Below are positions 26,741 to 35,445 of a stretch of DNA of 64,000 nt, in pieces. This stretch comes from VAZQ01 sp963827585. Lineage in GTDB: Bacteria > Pseudomonadota > Alphaproteobacteria > Rhizobiales > Xanthobacteraceae. Where the stretch lies: contig CAWHCK010000048.1 in NCBI GenBank assembly GCA_963827585.1, positions 115,923 to 179,922 on the forward strand, written 5' to 3'. The translations under genes and the position numbers were made by a program. The notes beneath the pieces are model-generated. The model saw only the letters and a program-made list of their open reading frames with translations. It had not been told where the DNA came from and did no database searches. Position 1 is the first letter of the stretch. Every line of letters starts with the position of its first letter.

Positions 26741-27739
26741 TCACAGGCTCGCCCGCACGCTTTCGACGAAGCTCATGTCGATGATCTCTTCGTACTTGAC
26801 GTCGGTCTTGAGGATATTGGCCTCGCGCACCACGGAGCTGCCGGTCGCCCAGGCCTCTTTGGTGATCATGCCGTCCTTGCTCCACATCTCGTCCCGGAAC
26901 GAGCGGTCGAGCGTCGCCTTGAGGTCCTCGAGCGCCATGGTCGGGAACTGCTTCTTGGCGATTTCGGCGGACTCGTTGGGATTGGCGTAGAGGAACTTCA
27001 GCCCCTTCACCATGCCCTTGACGAAGCCGCGCACGGTTTCGGGCTCCTTCTGAATGGTATCGAGACGGACATTGATGGTGGAATAGGCGTAGGGGCCGAG
27101 CTCCTGCGGCACGTTGAAGAACGGTTCGCTCCAGAGGTTCTGGCGAATTCCCTGGGTGATCATGGGCTCGGTGCTCACGCCGATGGTGGCCTGGCCGCCT
27201 TTGATGGCGGCGGGAACAGCGGAGTTGGGCACCTCGATCAAGGTGACGTCGCGCTTGGCGTCGAGCTTCCACTTGGCCAGCAGGTAGCGCATGATCGAAT
27301 TGGGCGTGCCGCTATAGGGCCCGACCGCGACCGACTTGCCCTTGAAATAGGCCGACCAATCCTTGTCCTTGGGATCATGGCCCTTGGCCGCGCAGATATA
27401 GACGTTGCCGCGATTGACGCAGTGCACGACCGCGCGCAGCTCGGCGCCCTTGGCCTTGGCGAAGGCATTGTGCTCGGGGCCGCCGATGAAGGCGAAGGCC
27501 TGTCCCGACAGCACCGCATTGGTGTGGCCGGAGCCGGTCTCGATGGTCACGATCTTCACCGCGATGTCGAACTCGGCGAAATAGTTGTTGGCCATGGCGA
27601 TGTACATCGGCAGATAGCCGGTCGAGTGCACCGGCTCAGCCACCAGCAATTCCTTGGGGGCGGCGCGCGCGATCAGCGGCGGGGATGCCAGCGCAAGGCC
27701 GAGGCTCGCGGTCGACTGCAGGAATTTTCGCCTGTTCAT
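26741..27739 (-). CDS. ABC binding protein, NMT1/SsuA-like, Tat-type leader
   Basis: This 332-aa protein begins with MNRRKFLQSTASLGLALASP, which has a twin-arginine-like motif, and continues with a NMT1/THI5-type binding fold (VHSTGYLPMYIAMANNYFAE, SGQAFAFIGGPEHNAFAKAK, GPYSGTPNSIMRYLLAKWKL). It belongs to the importer with the permease at 27776-28646 and the ATPase at 28665-29465; the gap to the permease is 36 bp. Ligands of this group include nitrate, sulfonates, taurine, pyrimidine precursors and aromatic acids. The nearby amidohydrolase suggests a small nitrogen compound, without proof. Confidence 0.87.
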   Translation of the reverse strand: MNRRKFLQSTASLGLALASPPLIARAAPKELLVAEPVHSTGYLPMYIAMANNYFAEFDIAVKIVTIETGSGHTNAVLSGQAFAFIGGPEHNAFAKAKGAELRAVVHCVNRGNVYICAAKGHDPKDKDWSAYFKGKSVAVGPYSGTPNSIMRYLLAKWKLDAKRDVTLIEVPNSAVPAAIKGGQATIGVSTEPMITQGIRQNLWSEPFFNVPQELGPYAYSTINVRLDTIQKEPETVRGFVKGMVKGLKFLYANPNESAEIAKKQFPTMALEDLKATLDRSFRDEMWSKDGMITKEAWATGSSVVREANILKTDVKYEEIIDMSFVESVRASL

Positions 27740-27775
27740 GACGTCCTCACTGTTCGATTGTGATTGCGTTTCGCA

Positions 27776-28646
27776 TCATTGCCGCACGCCTTTGCGGAGC
27801 ATGCTTTCGAGCCACGACACCGCCGCGTACATGACGACCGCCAGGGTCGAGAGCACCAGCACCGCCACCCAAACGAGCGCGATGTCGTAGGTCTGGCCGG
27901 CATAAAGAATGGCGCGGCCAAGGCCGTGTTGGGAGGCGATGAACTCGCCGACGATCGCGCCGGTCAGGGCGAGGCCGATATTGACCCGCAGCACCGAGAT
28001 CACCCACGGCAGGCAGAACGGAACGACCAGCTTGCGAAAGACCTGCATCCGCGTGGCGCCGAGCGAATAGAACAGCTTCTCGCCGTCGGGATCGAGCGCC
28101 TTCACGCCGGCATAGGCGGTGAGCGTCGAGACCACCAGCGTCAGCGCGGTTGCGACCGCGACCTTGGAGACGAGGCCGATGCCGAACACCAGGATGATCA
28201 GCGGCGCCAGCGCGAGCTTCGGGATCGAATTCCAGGCAGATGATGTAGGGCTGGACGATGGCGGCATAATTGCGCGACCACCAGAACGACAGGCCCAGCA
28301 GCGATCCCGCGGTCGTTCCGATGAGGAAGCCGAAAATCGTGGAGCGGAAGGTGAAGCTGATGTCGGTCCAGGCATCGCCGGTGGTGAAGAAGATCGCCAT
28401 GGTATTGGCGATCGCGCTCGGCTGCGACCAGAAGAAGGCATCGATCCAACCGGTGCGGGCGCCGATCTCCCACAGCGAGAGCGCGCCCACCAGGATGCCG
28501 GCCTGCGCGGCGACGAGCGCCCAGGTCGGCCAGTCCTTCTGCACCGGCAGGCTGCGGACCGGCCGTGCCCTTGCGGGTGCGAAGCTCGGCTGCGCCCGCT
28601 CGAGGTTCGCGATTGCGCCGACGGTGCGGGTGTCCTGAACGGTCAT
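27776..28646 (-). CDS. ABC importer permease, TauC type (one frameshift)
   Basis: The N-terminal half (from ATG 28644-28646) reads through LVAAQAGILVGALSLWEIGA and STIFGFLIGTTAGSLLGLSF up to IVQPYIICLEFDPEA, then goes out of frame. The other frame carries the EAA region SIPKLALAPLIILVFGIGLV and the remaining helices to WLESMLRKGVRQ, with the stop at 27776. One extra base at 28232-28233 explains it: the family motif LNSIPKLALAPL is restored when it is removed. The intact protein would be ~289 aa with six helices. It lies between its ATPase (18-bp gap) and binding-protein genes. Confidence 0.83.
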
Positions 28647-28664
28647 CGCGCGTTCCTTGCCGTC

Positions 28665-29465
28665 TCAGGCGGCTTCGTTGATGGGTTCGGTTGCCGCCGC
28701 TCTGACCGTGAGCAGCTCCAGGCAGCGTTCCTTGATGGCGATGAAGTCCGGGGTGAGCGCGCTGGTGCGCACGCGCGGCCGTGGCAGCGCGACCGGAATG
28801 GTCGCGACGATGCGGCCCGGCCGCGTGCCCATGACGTGGACCTCGTCGGAGAGATAGATCGCCTCCTCGACGTCGTGGGTGACGAACAGCACGGTCTTGC
28901 TGAAGTCGCTCCAGAGTTGCATCAGCCACTCCTGCATCTGGAGCTTGGTCTGGGCATCGAGCGCCCCGAACGGTTCGTCCAGCAGAATGACGTCGGTGTC
29001 GAACAACAGGGTGCGCAACAGAGCCGCGCGCTGGCGCATGCCGCCCGACAGCGCGTTGGGATAGAGGTATTCGAAGCCGGAGAGGCCGTAACGATGCAGC
29101 AGCGGCAGCGCGCGCTCACGGGCCGCACGCAACGGCACCCCCTGGATCTCCATGCCGAGGATGACGTTGTCGACCACCGTGCGCCAGGGCAGCAGCAGGT
29201 CCTTCTGCAGCATGTAGCCGACGCGGCCGATGGTGCCGGTGGCGTCGACGCCGTCGATGCGCACGCGGCCGCCGCTCGGCTCCAGCAACCCGGCGATGAT
29301 GTTGAAAATGGTGCTCTTGCCGCAGCCCGACGGGCCGATCAGGCTGACGAAGCGGCCTTGCGGGATGGAGAGCGTGACCGGTGCGAGGGCATGAAAAGCG
29401 CCGGTCGGCGTCTTGAACGTCATGCTGACGTCGTCAACGCAAAGCTTCGGGGCCGAGGACGACAT
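28665..29465 (-). CDS. ABC importer ATPase, TauB/SsuB type
   Basis: A 266-aa ATPase with Walker A GPSGCGKST, Q-loop MLQKDLLLPWRTV, signature LSGGMRQRAALLRTLL, Walker B VILLDEPFGALD and VTHDVEEA. The frame opens with a GTG two codons earlier, but ATG 29463-29465 is preceded by GGGAG at normal spacing. It is the first gene of the four-gene operon ATPase, permease, binding protein, isochorismatase-fold hydrolase. It energises uptake of the unknown small solute handled by that operon. Confidence 0.9.
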   Translation of the reverse strand: MSSSAPKLCVDDVSMTFKTPTGAFHALAPVTLSIPQGRFVSLIGPSGCGKSTIFNIIAGLLEPSGGRVRIDGVDATGTIGRVGYMLQKDLLLPWRTVVDNVILGMEIQGVPLRAARERALPLLHRYGLSGFEYLYPNALSGGMRQRAALLRTLLFDTDVILLDEPFGALDAQTKLQMQEWLMQLWSDFSKTVLFVTHDVEEAIYLSDEVHVMGTRPGRIVATIPVALPRPRVRTSALTPDFIAIKERCLELLTVRAAATEPINEAA

Positions 29466-29547
29466 GCGCACTCCCGCGGATCGTGCCGATGCACGGAATC
29501 TCCCCCAGACCCGGCACTATATCGCAAAAGCCGTGCCAGCGACCACC

Positions 29548-29570
29548 GGCGTTTATGGGATGTAAACGCC
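29548..29570. other. Inverted repeat downstream of the FAD oxidase gene
   Basis: GGCGTTTA (29548-29555) and TAAACGCC (29563-29570) form a perfect 8-bp stem. It lies between the end of the FAD oxidase gene and the start of the ABC ATPase gene, both on the minus strand. It could be a terminator, but there is no T-run on the minus side. Confidence 0.35.
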
Positions 29571-29673
29571 GCGGGCGAGGTTCCGAACCGAGGTGCGATG
29601 ACGGCAAATTATTCCGTCTGCATAAACTTTCGGCAGGGGCGCCAAATCGCGTTGGCCGGGTTCAAACGTCAGC

Positions 29674-31161
29674 CTACGGCTTCTCCGCGAACATCTGTTT
29701 GTAATGGCGATACCAGGTGCTTTGAAAAATGCCGTCCGGGTCGTGCCGCTGCTTCAAGCGCAGGAACGTATCCATGCGCGGATGGCAGGCCTCGACCTGG
29801 GCCCGGCTCGCCCAGCGGTGATACGTCAAGAAATAGCTGCCGCCATGCTCGATGGCGCGATCGATCAGGCGACGAAAGTCGCCCGCGGCCTTGCGCACGC
29901 CGTCCTCCGTGTGATCGACGTGCAGGTTCATGACCGTGCACACCCAGGGCTCGCGCGCCCAGGCGAGGAAACTTTCGTCGTCGCGCTCAATGAGGCGGAT
30001 CGTCCCGTAGATCAGCTTTGCATCGCGCTGACGGAAGTCCGCGCGCACGGCGGAAAGAAACGAGGGCAGAGCGGGGCGCGGGACGTAGAGTTCCGAGATC
30101 ATCTCGGAGCCCTCGTGCGTGGCGCCCAGGCGGCGGTCCAACTCGGCATGATAATCGTCGATATAGACGCCGAGCTGGCCGGTGTCGGACCAGTAGCGCT
30201 GTCCCGATGTGGAGAGATAGTAGGAGGTATAGGCCTCGTAGGCGCGCCGCGTGTCGGCGTGAGAGAGATAGTAGAGCTCGCGCCACTGGGACTCTCCCAG
30301 TTCCTTCTGCTCGTCGGGCATCGTGGCGTCCGGCGGCAGCGGACGATAACAGGAGAAGACGCCTTTGCGGAGAAACGTGTCCGAGGACATGTCGGTCGAA
30401 AACTGGCAATCGCCGTAAAGGCACCCTTCCGCAATGCGCTCTGCGAACGCCGGCATCAGATCGTCGATGTCGATGATGTCTACGGTGCGTTCGAGCTTGG
30501 TCCGCCGCATGAGCTTGAGCCTCACGCGGGTGACCACGCCGAACAAGCCATAGCCGCCGATTGCCAGACTGAAGAGCTCGCGGTTCTCGGTGCGGCTGCA
30601 GGTGCGTACCCTGCCGCCCGCGTCCATCAGCGTGAACAACTCGACGTCGCCGATGATGGGCCGCAGTGCGAGGCCGCGCCCATGGATGTTGGCGCCGAGC
30701 GCGCCACCCAGCGTGAGGCGGTCGGCGCCAGTCTGCTTCTGAATGATGCCCCAGGCCGGCGTCCGTCCTTGCTGCAGGGCGATCAGACCGTGGATGAGTT
30801 CCGGCCACTGGATACCCGCCTCGGCTTCTACGATACCCCGCTCGACATCGAGTTCGATGATGCGTTGCATCGGCCGGGTGTCGATCAGGACGGCGCCGGT
30901 GGCGAATTGTTGGCCACCCATGGCGTGCCGTCCGCCGGCCACGCAGACCGGCTTGCCCTGGCGGCGGGCAGCCGCGAGCGCCGCCTCGACAGCGGCCTCC
31001 GAATCGACCGCGACGACGCGCTCGACGTTAGTCTCATTGAGCTTCGAATGCAGATCGTTGACGTGGACGCCAGCGGCGGCCGCGCGCGACGAAGGCGGCG
31101 CCAGCGTGACCCCGACAGCGGTCCCGGAGGCGCCGCGAAGGAACTGACGTCGTGTCGGCAT
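29674..31161 (-). CDS. Tat-exported FAD-linked oxidase (VAO/BBE family)
   Basis: A 495-aa flavoprotein starting at ATG 31159-31161 with a Tat leader (MPTRRQFLRGASGTAVGVTL). The FAD-binding PCMH domain follows: VCVAGGRHAMGGQQFATGAV, EAEAGIQWPELIHGL and TLGGALGANIHGRGLALRPI. The C-terminal end (LRLKQRHDPDGIFQSTWYRHY) resembles the berberine-bridge element. The His in AGGRHAMGG is a candidate for covalent FAD attachment. Such enzymes oxidise alcohols, sugars or hydroxy acids in the periplasm or at the membrane. It is 96 bp downstream of a Bug receptor gene. An upstream in-frame extension is cysteine-rich and not leader-like. Confidence 0.85.
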   Translation of the reverse strand: MPTRRQFLRGASGTAVGVTLAPPSSRAAAAGVHVNDLHSKLNETNVERVVAVDSEAAVEAALAAARRQGKPVCVAGGRHAMGGQQFATGAVLIDTRPMQRIIELDVERGIVEAEAGIQWPELIHGLIALQQGRTPAWGIIQKQTGADRLTLGGALGANIHGRGLALRPIIGDVELFTLMDAGGRVRTCSRTENRELFSLAIGGYGLFGVVTRVRLKLMRRTKLERTVDIIDIDDLMPAFAERIAEGCLYGDCQFSTDMSSDTFLRKGVFSCYRPLPPDATMPDEQKELGESQWRELYYLSHADTRRAYEAYTSYYLSTSGQRYWSDTGQLGVYIDDYHAELDRRLGATHEGSEMISELYVPRPALPSFLSAVRADFRQRDAKLIYGTIRLIERDDESFLAWAREPWVCTVMNLHVDHTEDGVRKAAGDFRRLIDRAIEHGGSYFLTYHRWASRAQVEACHPRMDTFLRLKQRHDPDGIFQSTWYRHYKQMFAEKP

Positions 31162-31257
31162 GTCTCGGCCCGCCTCCGCGCTGGCTGTCAGCTGCGAACA
31201 GTCGTCGCAGAAGCGGTCGCTCCGGTTCACATCGCGGCGATCTTTCTCGCTGCTGTG

Positions 31258-32247
31258 TCACTTGGGCTCGACATTGGCAGCCTTGAGGATGGGCGACCAG
31301 CGGGCGATCTCGGCCTTCACGAAGCTGTCGAACTTCGCCGGCGTGCGCTCGTCCTTGCCCGGCAGCGATCCGCCGAGATCGGCAAGGCGCGTCTTGACGA
31401 AGGGATCGTCCAGCGCCTGGTCGAGAGCGGCGGCGAGCTTGTCGACGATCTCCTTCGGCGTGCCCTTGGGCGCGAAAATTCCGGCCCAGATGCTCATCTG
31501 ATAGTTGATGCCGGCCTCCTTGGCGGTCGGCACATCGGGCAGCGCCGCCAGACGCTCGGGCGCGGACACGCCATAGGCCTTGATGGCACCACCCGTAATT
31601 TGCTGAGCGACGCTGACGGCCTGCTCGCAGAAGAAATCGACGTGCCCGCCGATCAGGTCGTTCAGCGCCGGACCGGTGCCGCGGTAGGCCACCAGGCTCG
31701 GCTTCACCCCGGCCTCGGCGGTGAAGAGGAGGCACGCCATGTGCGACGACGCGCCGATACCGCCATGCGCCTGTTTGACGCCGTCGCCGTTCTTTTTCAG
31801 GTAGTCCACGAACTCGCGCAGGTCCTTGGCAGGGAAATCCTTCCTGGCGACGATCACGGCCGGCGCATGGGCGGTAAACCCGATCGGCTCGAAGTCGCGC
31901 TCGGAATCATATTTGACGTTGGGCGTGAGCACCGGCGCGGAGACATGCGATCCCATGCTGCCCGCGAGCAGCGTATAGCCGTCCGGTGCCGCCGCTGCCA
32001 CGCGCGCGCTCCCGAGCGTGCCGCCGGCGCCGCCCACATTCTCGATCACCATCGACTGGCCGAGGATTTTTCCCATCTGCTCGGTCACGATGCGCGCGAC
32101 CACGTCGCTCGGACCGCCGGCAGGGAACGGCACCACCACCGTGATCGAACGCGACGGATAGCCCTGCGCCTGGGCGTCGGGCGGCATCGCCAACAGACCA
32201 ACGGTTGCGATGCAGAGCAGTCCCTTCAACGCCGTTGTGCGCCACAT
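31258..32247 (-). CDS. Bug-family periplasmic receptor (tripartite tricarboxylate type), copy 1
   Basis: A 329-aa protein with a signal peptide (MWRTTALKGLLCIATVGLLA to AQA). It shows the Bug pattern: YPSRSITVVVPFPAGGPSDV, then GQSMVIENVGGAGGTLGS, DGYTLLAGSMGS, VAYRGTGPALNDLIGGHVDF and LAALPDVPTAKEAG. Bug proteins bind carboxylates or aromatic acids for TctAB-type importers, but many are orphans used in sensing. No tctA or tctB is in the window. I start at ATG 32245-32247 because it begins the leader; the longer frame adds a charged stretch. It lies 41 bp downstream of the metallo-beta-lactamase-fold gene. Confidence 0.9.
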   Translation of the reverse strand: MWRTTALKGLLCIATVGLLAMPPDAQAQGYPSRSITVVVPFPAGGPSDVVARIVTEQMGKILGQSMVIENVGGAGGTLGSARVAAAAPDGYTLLAGSMGSHVSAPVLTPNVKYDSERDFEPIGFTAHAPAVIVARKDFPAKDLREFVDYLKKNGDGVKQAHGGIGASSHMACLLFTAEAGVKPSLVAYRGTGPALNDLIGGHVDFFCEQAVSVAQQITGGAIKAYGVSAPERLAALPDVPTAKEAGINYQMSIWAGIFAPKGTPKEIVDKLAAALDQALDDPFVKTRLADLGGSLPGKDERTPAKFDSFVKAEIARWSPILKAANVEPK

Positions 32248-32288
32248 GTGGCAGTCCTCCCTGGTCGCGTTCTTGCTCGCCCGCCCTT

Positions 32289-33173
32289 TCAAAGCGCCAG
32301 CTCGGCGCCCAGCTCGCCCGCGCGCGTCAGGCGCTCGAAAAGGTCGTCGTCATGGGTCACGAGAATGGTGATGTTCGTTTCGGTGTCGGCGATGGTCTTG
32401 AGCCAACGCAACTGCGCCATCACCGCCGGGACATCTTCCTTCACCCACGGCGCGGCCTTGCCCTTCACTTGGCTGATGTTGTCCATGATCCAGGCGGAGT
32501 CGACGCTATGCAGGATCTCGCGGCCCGATTGCAGGCGGATATAGACCATCTGCGAGTCGCGGCTGTGGCCGGGCGACTGGATCAGCACCATGCCCGGCGC
32601 AACCGGGTAGTAGTGCGGATAGTCGAGAATGATGAACCGTTCGAGTGCCGGCGGCGCGAGCTTGAGGTGCGGCCGGTGCGGCGTGTTCGCCATGCAATCT
32701 GCGACCTCCATGGTGATGATGGTCTTGGCCGCAAGCTCGGAAAAATTCCGCGCGCAGATCACCCCGGCGACGTGGTCGGCGTGGTGATGGGTGAGCACGA
32801 TCAGCCGCGCCTGGTCGAGCGCGCGCTCGAGCTTGGCGAACTGCTCGGCGAAATACGGTTCGGGCTTGTCCGGGCTGAAGGAATCGTGCGTCGCCTTGTC
32901 CAATCCGGAATCGATCATCACCGCGCAATCCGGATAGACGACCTGGAACGCGGTGCGCGGCATGGTGACCGGGCTGTCGTCGCCGCCTTCGATCACGAAT
33001 TTGCGCGGACGAATGCTGGCGGCGACCCTCACACCATTGACGGCGAGCGGAAACGCGCCGGGAAGCACCCTGCTCGCCGCCCGAATGGCCGCGAGATCGG
33101 GATGGAAGTGCGCCTCCGTGCGGCCACCGGCACCCGCACTCTTGGCCTTGGCGTTGATCACGTCGGATGACAC
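32289..33173 (-). CDS. Metallo-beta-lactamase-fold hydrolase
   Basis: A 294-aa protein with the zinc motif HHHADH (in LIVLTHHHADHVAGVI), an SPGHSRDSQMVYI segment giving the next His, an HSVDSAW segment and THDDD near the end. I start at GTG 33171-33173, which has GGAGAGAG upstream; the open frame reaches further up only through a palindromic repeat. Family members cleave lactones, thioesters, esters or aryl sulfates. The flanking Bug and alcohol dehydrogenase genes suggest a catabolic lactonase or esterase role, by inference only. Confidence 0.83.
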   Translation of the reverse strand: MSSDVINAKAKSAGAGGRTEAHFHPDLAAIRAASRVLPGAFPLAVNGVRVAASIRPRKFVIEGGDDSPVTMPRTAFQVVYPDCAVMIDSGLDKATHDSFSPDKPEPYFAEQFAKLERALDQARLIVLTHHHADHVAGVICARNFSELAAKTIITMEVADCMANTPHRPHLKLAPPALERFIILDYPHYYPVAPGMVLIQSPGHSRDSQMVYIRLQSGREILHSVDSAWIMDNISQVKGKAAPWVKEDVPAVMAQLRWLKTIADTETNITILVTHDDDLFERLTRAGELGAELAL

Positions 33174-33203
33174 GGAACTCTCTCCACTGGCCGCTCCCCG
33201 GGC

Positions 33204-33285
33204 TGTCATCATCCGCGCAAGCGGATGATCCAGTATCTGCGCGGTCTCAAAGTGCTGGATACCCGCCTGCGCCGGCATCAGCCCA
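33204..33285. repeat. REP-like repeat, family D variant
   Basis: The segments ATCATCCGCGCAAGCGGATGAT and GGATACCCGC...GCCGGCAT recall the other family D copies. The first is a hairpin of ATCATCCGC with GCGGATGAT. It lies upstream of the GTG start of the hydrolase gene. Confidence 0.6.
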
Positions 33286-33320
33286 GCGTTACCTCGATAA
33301 CGCTCCTCCGGAGTGGAGCT

Positions 33321-34487
33321 TTATTCCGCCGCCACCTTGTGCGCGGCCGATACGCCGCGCGCCTTCACCACCACCTTGATCGCATCCTCGACGCGGTCCT
33401 TGGCGTAGCGGATCGCGGTCGGCAGGTCGTCGAGCGGAAAGGTGTGGGTGTGGATCCTGGTGGCGTCGAAACGCTTCTGGGTCATGAATGCTTCGGCGCG
33501 GTGGGTCGCGCTCTTGCCCTCGCCGCGAATGCCGTAGACGTAGATGTTGTTGCGCACGATATGGGCGACGTCGACCGGCGTCTCCTCGTGCGGGAAGGCG
33601 GCGAGGCAGACCTTGCCGCCGCGGTTGACCATGCGGATGGCCTCGTTGACGGCATTGGACGCGCCCGAGCACTCCAGCACGTAGTCGACGCCCTTGTCGC
33701 CGTTGAGCCGCCGCACGGCCTCGACCGCGTCCTCCTTGCGCACATTGACCACGTGGTCGGCGCCGAGCTCGCGCCCGATCTCGAGGCGGTTGTCACGCGT
33801 GCCGGTGAGGATGACGGGATGGGCGCCCAGCGCCTTCGCCACCGCGACGCCGAGGAGCCCGATCGGGCCGGGGCCGGTGACCACGACGCTCTCGCCCGCG
33901 ACGAGCCCGCCGAGCTCGGTGAGCCCATACATCGCGGTGCCGGCGGTGACGACGAGCGTCGCCTCCTCGTCCGACATCTCGTCGGGAATGGCGACGAGGG
34001 TGTTGATGTTGTTGACCTGGTATTCGCAGAAGCCGCCGTCAGTCGTGAAACCGTTGGCGCGGTGGCCCTTGTCCACGTCGCCGTAGTTGAGCCCGTAGTT
34101 GTGACAGGCGGTGTACATGCCCTCGCGGCAGCGCTTGCACTGGCCGCAGCCGGCGTGAATCTCGACGGTCACGCGCTGGCCGATCCTGTATTCGTCGACG
34201 CCCGGCCCGAGCGCGACCACGGTGCCCATATATTCATGCCCGGGGGTGAAGTTCTTGTTGTGCGGCATGCCGCCCAGGATCGACGCCGGCGGCCCGTGAT
34301 AGATGATCTCGAGATCGGTGGCGCAGATCGCGACCGCGTCGATGCGCACCAAGACCTCGGCCTTCTTCGGCACCGGCACCGGCTTGTCCCGCAACGAAAG
34401 CTGGCCGGGATCGCCGAGCACCCACGCCTTCATGCTGTCGGGGATCGGATAATCCGTGCTCGTCTTCACTCCGGCTGGTGCGTACAT
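33321..34487 (-). CDS. Zinc-dependent medium-chain alcohol dehydrogenase
   Basis: A 388-aa MDR-family enzyme. Catalytic zinc ligands are in AVAICATDLEI and PGHEYMG; the structural zinc lobe CGQCKRCREGMYTAC has all four Cys. The nucleotide motif GPGPIGLLGVAVAKALGA follows. It ends with family helices (LDDLPTAIRYAKDRVEDAIK). ATG 34485-34487 gives the family length; the open frame upstream has no homology. It would interconvert an alcohol and an aldehyde or ketone with NAD(P). It is divergent from the alpha/beta hydrolase at 34652 across 164 bp. Confidence 0.88.
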   Translation of the reverse strand: MYAPAGVKTSTDYPIPDSMKAWVLGDPGQLSLRDKPVPVPKKAEVLVRIDAVAICATDLEIIYHGPPASILGGMPHNKNFTPGHEYMGTVVALGPGVDEYRIGQRVTVEIHAGCGQCKRCREGMYTACHNYGLNYGDVDKGHRANGFTTDGGFCEYQVNNINTLVAIPDEMSDEEATLVVTAGTAMYGLTELGGLVAGESVVVTGPGPIGLLGVAVAKALGAHPVILTGTRDNRLEIGRELGADHVVNVRKEDAVEAVRRLNGDKGVDYVLECSGASNAVNEAIRMVNRGGKVCLAAFPHEETPVDVAHIVRNNIYVYGIRGEGKSATHRAEAFMTQKRFDATRIHTHTFPLDDLPTAIRYAKDRVEDAIKVVVKARGVSAAHKVAAE

Positions 34488-34651
34488 CCAATCGTCCTCT
34501 GGGGTGGGCGAAACTCGACAGCGGCGCGTGGCGCGGCGGCGGTCGACATCGATGGTGTGCAAGATTAGTGGATGTGCCCGTGATTTTCGAGGGCTATATT
34601 GCCGCAAACCGGGCGGCGACCCGGCCGCAACAAGAGACAACCCGAGGAAGC

Positions 34652-35445
34652 ATGGCCGATCATACCGACCAGCCGATCACGATCAAGGACTGCCGCATCC
34701 GTCTCATGCGCGGCGGGGCGGGAGCCCCGCTACTCTTTCTGCATGGCGGGGGCGGCGCGGGAATCTGGCTTCCCTGCATGGCGCAGCTTGCGAAAAAATT
34801 CGACGTCATCGCCCCCGAACATCCCGGTTTCGGCGATTCCGACACGCCGCCGTGGCTCGACACCATCGAGCGATCTCGCGAATTTCTATCTCGATTTTCT
34901 CGACCAGCTCGATCTGCGCGGCGTCCATCTCATCGGCAGCTCGCTCGGCGGCTGGGTTGCCGCGGAGCTCGCGGTGCGCAACGCGACGCGGCTTGCCTCG
35001 CTCACGCTCATCGGCGCCGCCGGCATTCACCTCAAGGACGTAGAGCAGGTCGATACCTTCCTGAGCAACGACGAGCAGCGCATCCGCGATCTGTTCCACG
35101 ATCAGGAGCTCGCCGAGGCCGTGATCGCGGGATCGGAGCGGCCGGAGCTGGAAGATGCCGCGCTCAAGAACCGGATGATGACCGCCAAGCTTTCATGGCA
35201 GCCGCGCAACCACGATCCGCACCTGCGCAAATGGCTGCACCGGATCAAGGTCGCCGACGCTCCTGGTCTGGGGCGATCACGACCGGCTGTTTCCGAAAGA
35301 GTACGCGTTGGCGTATCAACGGCTGATTCCGGGCGCGAAAGTCGTCATCATCCCGAACTGCGGGCACCTGCCGCACGTGGAGAAGGGGGATGAATTCGCC
35401 GCCGAGCTCGAAACCTTCATTGGCGCAATGAGGATCGCAGCATGA
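34652..35445 (+). CDS. Alpha/beta hydrolase, ring-fission hydrolase type (two frameshifts)
   Basis: ATG 34652 follows CCCGAGGAAG. The first frame gives LLFLHGGGGAGIWLPCMAQL and APEHPGFGDSDTPPW. After an extra base near 34870 the next frame gives LANFYLDFLDQLDL and the nucleophile elbow HLIGSSLGGWVAAE. After a second shift near 35265 the last frame gives VWGDHDRLFPKEYALAYQ with the acid and IPNCGHLPHVEKGDEFAA with the His. The Ser, Asp and His triad is therefore complete (~264 aa restored). The stop overlaps the ATG of the next gene (ATGA at 35442-35445). Family members hydrolyse C-C bonds of ring-cleavage products or esters. Confidence 0.82.
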
